A model generated the notes under the pieces. That model saw nothing but the letters and a program-made list of their open reading frames with translations. It was not told the origin of the DNA and made no database searches. Positions 7,304-14,040 of a stretch of 35,056 nucleotides of DNA are shown here, piece by piece (positions within the stretch are counted from its first letter, which is position 1; the number at the start of each line of letters is the position of its first letter). Position numbers and translations under genes: made by a program. The stretch comes from Pseudomonadota bacterium. Lineage in GTDB: Bacteria > Myxococcota_A > UBA9160 > SZUA-336. Where the stretch lies: assembly GCA_003247575.1 (NCBI GenBank), contig QJZC01000068.1, positions 1 to 35,056 of the forward strand, given 5' to 3'.

Positions 7304-9054
7304 TGTTCGGTTCCTCCCTGTTGCAAGGCTTCTTCGAGCAGGGCACCGCCCTGGGCATCATAGAGCGTCCAGAGCGAATCCAGCTGTGCGTGGCGTTGTA
7401 GGCTCGCGAGAGGGCCGGAGTAGCGCACGTCGTGCGCCGGAAGCAGCGCCCATCCTTGAGAGAGCAGCGGTACGCACGGGAAGAGTTCCTCCGGAGGGGT
7501 CCGTCCGTCCGACCAGCGCGCAAGCAATCCGATGTCGAAGAAGACCATGCCGAGATCGGATCTCTGGTAGTCGGCCATTCGCCTGATTCGCTCCGTCCGA
7601 CCCTGATCTCGGTAGGCGTAGGCCGCATAAAGGGCCAACGAGGGATCTTGGGTCTTCTCGAACTGCATCTGCTCGGCGATTCGATCGGCCTCTTGTTCTT
7701 CGTCCAGTCGAAACTCTCCGACGCGCGAAGCCGCGGCGACGATGGCGCGAAGCTGCCGGATTCGCGGCCTGCGCTCCTGGTATCCCGGCCAGCGTCCGGA
7801 GTTGTCCGACGGTGCATACTCCACGCTCACGAGCTCGTTGCGGTCGAACACCAGGGCCGTCACGAACTCGCTCACAGCGGGGAGCAGTGCGCAGAGCCCG
7901 TTGTCGAAGAAGAGCAGCGTATTGTGCGCACGGGCCACTGGGAACACGCGAACCGCAGCGCTCCCCTCGGGTTCGTGGCGCGCGCCGAAGACACACGCTC
8001 GGACCACCGAGGCTCCGGAAACCTTGAAGCCACACATCGTCTCGAAGTGCGTCGGCCCAAAGCTCCGCGTCGCGGCAGCTGCGGTCTCTGCGAAGGCCAG
8101 CTCTTCCGGGATGTCTCGGTTCAACGCAACTTCAGAAACGAAGTCGGCCTCGCCTACCCCGTCGTCCATCCCGAGCAGCTCGGGCGCCTCGGCGATGTTC
8201 TGGATCGCCCTCGCGGTGGCGACTCGCAGGCGCGGAGGGGGGCTCGATCTTGCCGGAGATTCAGCGGTCCCGGCAGCGTGGACCTGCACCTTGGACAGCC
8301 ACGTGCTGGGACGCGAGGTAATGCGTGCATCGGGCTGTTGGCTCCGGTGTGTGGCCTGATAGACCCGCACCGGAACCTCGCGCTCCAAGAAATCCTTGAG
8401 CGGCCAAGGGCGGATCACATCGCTGTGCAGCTCCGGATCCTCCACGGCGACCTCGGGATGCTCTCCTCGGAGCACCTCGACCAAGGTCGTCGTGTACATG
8501 GCCACGTAGCTCCCGGCCGAATCCTGCACGTTCGCCACCTCGAGCGCCGGATGACCGAGCGAGGTCGCGAAAAAGAGGTCTACGGGTTTCTCGGGCCCGT
8601 CTGCGCCCAGGTTTGGGAAGAGCACGCTTCCCGTCGTCCCCTGCGCTTGAATGCCCACGGCCGCGGTACGGCAGGCATCCGACACGATCACGACATGGCC
8701 GATCCCGCAGTAACGCGCCAGATCCTCGCTCGCGGTGACGTTCACGGCCTCATTGGGATCGACGATGGCATCCGAGAGCAGCCAGTACTCGCGCCGCCCG
8801 TTGTTGATCCCATGTCCAGAGAAGTAGATCAGAAGCTGATCTACCGTATGACGCTCTACGATCCGACGGACTTCCGTACTCAACCGCTTGGCCGTCACCG
8901 GCTCGCGCTGGTCGGTAATCTTGAGCACACAGTCGGGTGGCAGCCCTTGGTCGGAAGCCCAGGCCGCCATCTGCTCGACACCGGCCCAGGCCGCCGGCAG
9001 TTCGGGCAACTGCCCGGCGTTCTTGACCCCGATCAGGATCGCCACGCGGTTCAT
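7300..9054 (-). CDS. Caspase-like peptidase (family C14) with C-terminal helical domain
   Basis: The 584-residue cytoplasmic protein begins MNRVAILIGV, the usual start of bacterial caspase domains. The catalytic dyad is visible: His81 in IYFSGHG and Cys128 in VIVSDACRT. The caspase fold runs to about residue 270, ending near SYVAMYTTTLVEVL and FLEREVP. A middle beta-rich part (residues about 320-430) contains GFKVSGASVVRACV. The end (about 470-584) is helical, with DPSLALYAAYAYRDQG, MVFFDIGLLAR and a PLLSQGWALL segment seen in other bacterial C14 proteins. The start at 9054 was chosen for the family N-terminus and the G-run ribosome binding site; the reading frame stays open upstream but carries no domain. 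It overlaps the hydrolase gene downstream by 4 bp. Its substrate is unknown. Confidence 0.88.
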   Translation of the reverse strand: MNRVAILIGVKNAGQLPELPAAWAGVEQMAAWASDQGLPPDCVLKITDQREPVTAKRLSTEVRRIVERHTVDQLLIYFSGHGINNGRREYWLLSDAIVDPNEAVNVTASEDLARYCGIGHVVIVSDACRTAAVGIQAQGTTGSVLFPNLGADGPEKPVDLFFATSLGHPALEVANVQDSAGSYVAMYTTTLVEVLRGEHPEVAVEDPELHSDVIRPWPLKDFLEREVPVRVYQATHRSQQPDARITSRPSTWLSKVQVHAAGTAESPARSSPPPRLRVATARAIQNIAEAPELLGMDDGVGEADFVSEVALNRDIPEELAFAETAAAATRSFGPTHFETMCGFKVSGASVVRACVFGARHEPEGSAAVRVFPVARAHNTLLFFDNGLCALLPAVSEFVTALVFDRNELVSVEYAPSDNSGRWPGYQERRPRIRQLRAIVAAASRVGEFRLDEEQEADRIAEQMQFEKTQDPSLALYAAYAYRDQGRTERIRRMADYQRSDLGMVFFDIGLLARWSDGRTPPEELFPCVPLLSQGWALLPAHDVRYSGPLASLQRHAQLDSLWTLYDAQGGALLEEALQQGGTEQ

Positions 9055-9095
9055 GTTCACCCCCCCCTGACTAGAGAAGCCTAGCAGCTCAGATT

Positions 9096-9125
9096 CGAGC
9101 TTGTCCCCCGAAAGATCCAAGCTCG
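9096..9125. promoter_or_regulatory. Inverted repeat between the caspase and MetOD1-kinase operons
   Basis: CGAGCTT (9096-9102) and AAGCTCG (9119-9125) are perfect 7-bp arms 16 bp apart, centred about 56 bp before the caspase start and 160 bp before the divergent MetOD1 start. This is the only strong symmetry in the 216-bp divergent region (9055-9270). It could be an operator for either operon. No clear -35/-10 pair was seen, so this is inference from position. Confidence 0.35.
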
Positions 9126-9270
9126 CTACTTCGAGAGCCACCCAGAACGCGGAGCGCGCGGGAGTGCGGGCTCCGACAGGACAGGAGAACCCGACGCGCA
9201 AGTTTCGAGACTGGCTCGCCGAAAACGGAACCAACCCGCGTACCTCGCGGCGCGGCCTCGATGGAGCGTC

Positions 9271-9849
9271 ATGGGAACATCGGAGCAAGAGACCACCGTC
9301 TCCGAGCTGGAGGTAGACCTCGACCGCGATGTCTTTCTGCGGCGGTTGCTGCGCGAACTGGCGGGAACACTCGAGGACGTCGTGGGACTCGAGGAGGCGT
9401 CGGGATACATCAGCGTCGTCGGCCGCACGATCGGCGAAAAACTCGACCGCGAGTACCGGCTCGCCCTGCGCACCGAACGGCTGAACCGGGATCAGATCCC
9501 CGACGTCCTGCTCGACATCAAGCGTCGCATCCGGGGGGACTTCCATCTCATCCGGCAGAGCGAGGATCTGATCGTCTTCGGAAACCGTGCCTGTCCCTTC
9601 GGGGACAGTGTGATCGGCCGGCGCTCGATGTGCATGATGACCTCGAATGTGTTCGGGAGCATCGCGGCCCAGAACCTGGGTTACGCGCGCGTAGAGCTCG
9701 CGGAGACGATCGCGGCCGGAGATGCGGGCTGCAGGGTCTTGGTACATCTCACGGTCGAGGATCCGGATGAAAATCCAACCGGTCAGGAATATTTCCGGGA
9801 CGTAGGTGACCCGTGTTTTCCGAAGACTTCAGACAACTCATTGAGCTGA
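9271..9849 (+). CDS. MetOD1 (methanogen output domain 1) protein, probable kinase partner
   Basis: The 192-residue product is almost entirely a methanogen output domain 1: AGTLEDVVGLEEASGYISVVG, DIKRRIRGDFHLI, then the conserved core GNRACPFGDSVIG, SMCMMTSNVFGSIAAQNLGYA and GDAGCRV. The three cysteines (108, 121, 154) are conserved in the family and could bind a metal or act in redox sensing. In known examples this domain is fused to, or sits beside, signalling proteins. ATG 9271 has GGAG 7 nt upstream. The hybrid kinase gene starts 37 bp before this one ends, so they are co-translated and very likely work together. The last 20 residues fall in the overlap and lie outside the domain. Confidence 0.85.
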   Translation: MGTSEQETTVSELEVDLDRDVFLRRLLRELAGTLEDVVGLEEASGYISVVGRTIGEKLDREYRLALRTERLNRDQIPDVLLDIKRRIRGDFHLIRQSEDLIVFGNRACPFGDSVIGRRSMCMMTSNVFGSIAAQNLGYARVELAETIAAGDAGCRVLVHLTVEDPDENPTGQEYFRDVGDPCFPKTSDNSLS

Positions 9850-11426
9850 GCTGCGCTCCGGTTCTGATCCTCGATCGAGCGGGCACCGTACTCGCCCTCA
9901 ACCGCCCCATGCTTCGGCAACTCCGCGCAGAGCCGTCGGCTACCGGACGCAACCTCTGTGAGATCGTCGACGTCGCCCCGGATTCGCTCGAGGCGGCGCT
10001 GCGAGCCTGCTCCCGTTCGCGTGCTCCCATTCCCTTGAGCCTGAGAGGTGGCAAGTCCAAGAGCATACACATGCCCTTTCGGGGGGCGTTGCTGCGACCC
10101 GCCAGCGAACGAGGCGCCGCAGTGGTGGTGCTTCGGGCGATCCAGACCGACAGCTCCACGGCTCAGCTCTCGTCCCTCACACAGCGAATCCAGGCACTGA
10201 ATGCCGAACTTCGGAAACGCAGAAAAATGGAGGTCTGCCTGCTGGAGACCACTCACCGCGCGGAAGCGGCGAGCCGAGCGAAGACCGAGTTCTTGGCCAA
10301 CATGAGCCACGAGATCCGGACGCCCATGACCGCGATCCTGGGCTACGCCGATCTGTTGCTGGAGGATGGAGACCTTTCACGTATCCCGCACGATCGGCTG
10401 GAAGCCATCGACGCGATCAAACGCAATGGCCAGCATCTGCTTCAGGTAATCAATGACATCTTGGACATTTCGAAGATCGAGGCCGGTGCGCTCGGCATCG
10501 AGCGGATAGCGTTCTCGGTCACGGAGATGCTCGACGAGCTCACCACGCTGATGTCCGCGCAGGCGCAGCGCAAAGGCATCGAACTCTACGCGCGATCGAC
10601 AACGCCGATCCCTACCGAAATCCGATCCGATCCGACCCGGATCCGGCAGATTCTCTTCAATCTGCTGGCGAACGCGATCAAGTTCACCGAATCGGGGGCC
10701 GTCGGTTGCGTAGTCGCTCTCGACGGCTCGAACCTCCAGTTTCGAGTCGAGGACACGGGCATCGGCATCGATCCCGAGGCACTCGAGCGCCTCTTCGAGC
10801 CGTTCGAGCAAGCCGACATGTCTACGACGCGACGCTTCGGAGGCACCGGTCTGGGCTTGGCGATCTGCAGCCACCTCACTCGGCTCCTCGGGGGCTCGAT
10901 CCAGGTCGAGAGCGTATTGGGCCAGAGGACGTGTTTCAGCTTGAGCCTTCCGGTGGGTGAGCTTCGTGACGTACCGCTGACCGACTATACGCGTCGATCG
11001 ATCGCCGTGGGCCACGAGCCCCGGACGAGACGAAGTCAGCGGCTCGAGGGTCGCGTGCTACTGGCCGAGGATGGAGCGGACAATCGGCGGCTCCTCGGCA
11101 CCATCGTGCAGAAGGCCGGCCTCGAGCTCGAGATGGCTCTGAATGGTCGCGAAGCCGTCGAGCGAACACGAGAAGCCGTGCGAAGGTCCCAGCCCTTTGA
11201 CGTCATCCTGATGGACATGCAGATGCCCGTTCTCGACGGCTACGATGCAACGCGCGAGATTCGGGCTCTGGGGATCGGTGTTCCGATCATCGCACTCACG
11301 GCCCACGCGCTCTCCGAAGACCGCGAGCGCTGTCTGAACGCGGGCTGCGACCACTTTGCGACCAAACCCATTCGCCCAGCACACCTGTTGAGCCTGTTGG
11401 AACGCTTTCTGACGGGTGAGGGCTAG
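9813..11426 (+). CDS. Hybrid histidine kinase (PAS-HisKA-HATPase-REC)
   Basis: The 537-residue soluble sensor kinase has an N-terminal PAS-like domain (about 5-110: VLILDRAGTVLALN), a coiled linker (115-155), and a dimerisation domain with phospho-acceptor His166 in ANMSHEIRTPM. The ATPase domain carries the N-box NLLANAIKF, DTGIGID and RFGGTGLGLA. A C-terminal receiver carries phospho-acceptor Asp468 (VILMDMQMP) and Lys518 (KPI). There are no membrane segments, so the signal is cytoplasmic or comes from the MetOD1 partner. The start is GTG 9813 inside the upstream gene, with AGGTGA just before it. No output domain or HPt protein follows, so its target is unknown; divergence from the caspase operon makes that operon a candidate. 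A bulged GC hairpin at 11434-11462 follows the stop. Confidence 0.92.
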   Translation: MFSEDFRQLIELSCAPVLILDRAGTVLALNRPMLRQLRAEPSATGRNLCEIVDVAPDSLEAALRACSRSRAPIPLSLRGGKSKSIHMPFRGALLRPASERGAAVVVLRAIQTDSSTAQLSSLTQRIQALNAELRKRRKMEVCLLETTHRAEAASRAKTEFLANMSHEIRTPMTAILGYADLLLEDGDLSRIPHDRLEAIDAIKRNGQHLLQVINDILDISKIEAGALGIERIAFSVTEMLDELTTLMSAQAQRKGIELYARSTTPIPTEIRSDPTRIRQILFNLLANAIKFTESGAVGCVVALDGSNLQFRVEDTGIGIDPEALERLFEPFEQADMSTTRRFGGTGLGLAICSHLTRLLGGSIQVESVLGQRTCFSLSLPVGELRDVPLTDYTRRSIAVGHEPRTRRSQRLEGRVLLAEDGADNRRLLGTIVQKAGLELEMALNGREAVERTREAVRRSQPFDVILMDMQMPVLDGYDATREIRALGIGVPIIALTAHALSEDRERCLNAGCDHFATKPIRPAHLLSLLERFLTGEG

Positions 11427-11849
11427 GATTCCGCGCGACAGGGGCTTCCTCTCCCCTGCGCGTCCCGCTGGCATACCAAGGAGTTCAGCTTCTCGAGCAT
11501 AGCCGCGCCGTCGATGGGCCCCGAAGACTGTATAGCCAAACTCGATCGCGCCAGGCAGGTGTGCTTCGACGTCCTCATGGCATGGACCGGAATGAAAGCC
11601 GATGTGCCCGATGAAGCGACCTTGCGTCCGTTCGCACATCGCGCGCAGGAGCCAACGCTCGAGACCTGGATACTCGAGGAGCTGTGCTCGACGCAGGCTG
11701 AGAATCTCAGGGATGTCTGGCCATTCGCAGGGGATCTCGGCGCCCAGCAGCGCGCAGGCCCGATCGAGGTCGCCGCTCAATGAGGCCTCGATGAAGCCCA
11801 CGGACATCGGTTTGAGCTCCAGTCGCTCGGTGAAGATGGAAGCGTCCAC
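11427..11849 (-). pseudogene. Truncated GNAT acetyltransferase abutting the kinase gene
   Basis: From GTG 11849 (GGGAGGG 5 nt upstream) the protein reads as a ribosomal-protein-alanine-acetyltransferase-like GNAT: FTERLELKP at the start, CERTQGRFIGHIGFH in the middle, and FGYTVFGAHRRRGYAREA (acetyl-CoA loop) ending at residue 121, about 11487. The C-terminal third of the fold, which should follow, is gone. The frame stays open to 11058 only by running antisense through the kinase receiver domain, giving a 263-residue chimera unlikely to fold. The start and ribosome site look intact, so the truncation is probably recent, perhaps from the rearrangement that brought the kinase operon here. Intact homologues are about 170-180 residues. 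Confidence 0.7.
11434..11462 (+). terminator. GC-rich hairpin after the hybrid kinase gene
   Basis: CGCG-A-CAGGGG (11434-11444) pairs with CCCCTGCGCG (11453-11462) to give a 10-bp stem with one bulged A and an 8-nt pyrimidine-rich loop. It begins 8 nt after the kinase stop. No T-run follows. It lies just past the decayed end of the minus-strand GNAT remnant. Confidence 0.5.
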
Positions 11850-11860
11850 GGATCCCTCCC

Positions 11861-11886
11861 CAGATCTACGAACAGATCTTCAGATC
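11861..11886. repeat. Three CAGATC direct repeats upstream of the GNAT remnant
   Basis: CAGATC occurs at 11861, 11873 and 11881. The first two are part of AGATCT palindromes that can also pair with each other as a 6-bp hairpin. They lie 12-37 bp upstream of the GNAT start and just after the lipoprotein stop at 11927. They could be leftover regulatory sites; no function can be shown. Confidence 0.3.
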
Positions 11887-11926
11887 GGCACCGTTTCGAA
11901 CCCGCCCGACATGCCCCTGCCTTCGC

Positions 11927-12493
11927 TCACCGCCCCGCAGACTTCGCCTTGAATTCGACACAGGCGTCGAACATGGCCGCGACCTCCCGAACCATGCGGC
12001 CGCTCAGGGTGCGCTCGATGCTGGGGCCCGAGCTCGGAGTCACGGTGAGCTCGAGCGCCTCTCCGTTCCTCGCTCTCGTCCACAGGGTCTCGGCGACCGC
12101 TCCGGACTCGAGGAATCTGGGAATCTCGGGATAGGCGTCCGGATCCTTCGGAAGTTCGATGGGACCCGCGGGGCTCGCGATCGAGGCCGTACACGTGGCA
12201 AATTGGGCCTGCTCCTGTATGGGAAGAAGCACCTCCAGCCTCACCGCGAGCTCGTTGGATCGGATGTCCGGCCTGCCTCGAAACGGTAGCAGGATGTGCG
12301 AGTCCGGTTGCAAGATCCAGAACTTGATTCCAGCGGCGTCTTCCGGATCCTCGCGGAACCGGTTCGGCAGCTCCAAGAAGACCCAACAGGCGTCCTCGGT
12401 CACCTCGGCCTGCCATCGCGGCCCCTCATAATCCGTGCCGGTGTGGCCAGAGCACGTGAGGAGTGACACGAGGGCCCAGATCAACGTTCTCAT
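11927..12493 (-). CDS. Exported protein of unknown function, possible lipoprotein
   Basis: The 188-residue product starts at ATG 12493, chosen because GGGAGAG lies 5-6 nt upstream and the protein then opens with a short signal peptide (MRTLIWALVSLLTC). Cys14 could be lipidated, but Thr at -1 is unusual, so an ordinary signal peptide is possible. The mature part is beta-rich with acidic and proline stretches (EVTEDACWVFLELPNRF, SPAGPIELPKDPDAYPEIP) and ends with a helical ERTLSGRMVREVAAMFDACVE. I do not recognise a family. A perfect TATAAT on this strand lies about 135 bp upstream. The gene is divergent from a second lipoprotein gene. Confidence 0.7.
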   Translation of the reverse strand: MRTLIWALVSLLTCSGHTGTDYEGPRWQAEVTEDACWVFLELPNRFREDPEDAAGIKFWILQPDSHILLPFRGRPDIRSNELAVRLEVLLPIQEQAQFATCTASIASPAGPIELPKDPDAYPEIPRFLESGAVAETLWTRARNGEALELTVTPSSGPSIERTLSGRMVREVAAMFDACVEFKAKSAGR

Positions 12494-12628
12494 GACTGCT
12501 CTCCCAAAGCTCACCGTTGCTGCATGCTGCGCTCGAATCCTCCACCTCACTCGAGAACCCTGTCAGAGGGGACTCATGAGAGAGGAGACTCACGAGGAAA
12601 CACCGCTCTGCATCCGCTAGGGTGCCCC

Positions 12629-12650
12629 ATTATACCTCGCAGTGCGCGAG
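12629..12650 (-). promoter_or_regulatory. Consensus -10 with palindrome in the spacer, upstream of exported protein
   Basis: On the minus strand TATAAT (12629-12634) is a perfect -10 hexamer. Immediately upstream CTCGC (12636-12640) and GCGAG (12646-12650) form a perfect inverted repeat in the position of the -35/-10 spacer. The -35 is not recognisable. A promoter with an operator in its spacer is plausible for the gene starting at 12493, with a leader of about 130 nt. The rest of the 283-bp divergent gap shows only short GACTCA repeats. Confidence 0.45.
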
Positions 12651-12776
12651 TCATGACGCATGGACTCCAATGGCTGGGGGGCTGGGCGGGATTCCATGAT
12701 ATGCTCGCCGGAAAACCCGAGGTCTCAGTTCGAAGTACCTGCCGCGGGAGTTTCCGCAAGAGGGGGAAGCGAAGAC

Positions 12777-13865
12777 ATGTGGCCACGAGTCTTGCCTCTG
12801 GTGAGTGCAGCAGCAGGTTGCTTCTTGCTCGTATCGGGCTGTGTCGCGCCAGGCGAGCCATCGGGCGAGCCAGCTCCCCGCGCGGGCTCTGCAGACGCTG
12901 GGCAAGCAGATCCAGCGGTGATGCAGGCGCCTCGCGCCGACGACTCCGCGGACTTCGAATCCGACCAGTCGGATTCGGAGGCGACCGATGCTTCGGAACC
13001 GGTTCCGTTCCGCTTCGCGTGGCCGGTCGGCTTGGAAATCGTCGCATCGACGACACGAGAACGCTCGCGCCCGCGCAACAGAGCCACCGGCGGTCCAATC
13101 ACGTTGACGTATACGTTGCGAATGGAGGACCAGGGAGACGATCTGAGAATTCGTGTAGCCGCGCCCGAGTTCTCGGGAATCGCAGAGCGCGATGCGGGAA
13201 CCACGGCACTGCTCGAACAGGTTGGCAGCCTCGTCCCAGACTTCATCGTGACTCGCTCCGGAGATTTCAAGTCGATCGCCGACGTGGAAGACTATACGAA
13301 GAGGCTTCGAGAAGTGCTCGTGGCGATACTGCCCGAGGCAGGCCAACTCGATGCGATCGAGCCTCTACTGGGATCACTGCTCTCGCCTGCAGTGCTGAAT
13401 GCCATGGCCAGTGAGGAGTGGAATGCCATCGTCGGCAACCTGGCCGATAGCGAGCTGGACACTTATGGCGTGTACGAGTTTTCCGAGGCCACGCCGATTC
13501 CCGTGTTTCCCGGCCGCACCGTCTCGATGAACTATGTACTCGAGGTCTCTGGCTTCCGTGAGTGCGTGCGTGGCGGACGACCCCGACGATGTGTCGAAGT
13601 CGAGATACGATCGGAGGCTGATCCCGCGGAAGTTCAGCAGATCATCGAGTCCGTACTCAACGCCTTCGGCACCAAGCCGATTCCCGCGGGATCCATTACA
13701 CGTCTCGAACTCGCCAATAGCATTCGGGTACTCACGGAGCCTGACGGACTGTATCCCCACGAGCTGGTCATTTCGAAGCGGGTGCGCGGCACCGCCATCG
13801 AGGACGGCCGAGAACAGACTCTCGAACAGCTCGACCGAAAACGGACCACGTATACCTATCGATAG
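12777..13865 (+). CDS. Lipoprotein of unknown function
   Basis: The 362-residue product starts at ATG 12777, with GAGGGGGAAG 8 nt upstream; an upstream in-frame ATG at 12660 would bury the signal peptide. The lipobox V-S-G-C puts the lipidated Cys at residue 22, after a clear hydrophobic segment. Residues 23-80 are a Pro/Ala/Asp-rich linker (many DSADFESDQSDSE-type acids), typical of outer-membrane lipoproteins. From about 83 (FRFAWPVGLEIVAS) a beta-rich domain alternates with helices (TTALLEQVGSLVP, DYTKRLREVLVAILPE) and ends in beta strands (YPHELVISKRVRG). I recognise no catalytic motif. It is divergent from another exported protein and convergent with a secreted TIM-barrel-like protein. 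Confidence 0.72.
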   Translation: MWPRVLPLVSAAAGCFLLVSGCVAPGEPSGEPAPRAGSADAGQADPAVMQAPRADDSADFESDQSDSEATDASEPVPFRFAWPVGLEIVASTTRERSRPRNRATGGPITLTYTLRMEDQGDDLRIRVAAPEFSGIAERDAGTTALLEQVGSLVPDFIVTRSGDFKSIADVEDYTKRLREVLVAILPEAGQLDAIEPLLGSLLSPAVLNAMASEEWNAIVGNLADSELDTYGVYEFSEATPIPVFPGRTVSMNYVLEVSGFRECVRGGRPRRCVEVEIRSEADPAEVQQIIESVLNAFGTKPIPAGSITRLELANSIRVLTEPDGLYPHELVISKRVRGTAIEDGREQTLEQLDRKRTTYTYR

Positions 13866-14004
13866 AATCCGGAATCGGGCACCTCCGACACACCGCTGAA
13901 ACAAAACGGCGATTCCGCCCTCGATTGAACTCGCAGTCCGACAGGGGACGCAGCCCCGGACGATCGGGCTCTGGGATCGCGTCTGCCGTGCGTTCCCGCT
14001 CGAG

Positions 14005-14040
14005 CCTACGGGCAAGGCTCCTGCGGGGCGCGCCCGTAGG
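14005..14040. terminator. 9-bp inverted repeat at the end of the secreted TIM-barrel-like gene
   Basis: CCTACGGGC (14005-14013) and GCCCGTAGG (14032-14040) are perfect arms 18 nt apart, spanning the TAG of the minus-strand gene. The position between two convergent genes suggests termination, but no T-run is present and part lies in coding sequence. The intergenic stretch 13866-14005 is otherwise empty. Confidence 0.35.

Noticed and set aside
9055..9747. Upstream extension of the caspase gene to 9747
   Set aside because: It runs antisense through the MetOD1 gene; the family N-terminus MNRVAILIG begins at 9054.
12660..12776. In-frame upstream start for the lipoprotein
   Set aside because: It would bury the signal peptide and lipobox; ATG 12777 has a good ribosome site.
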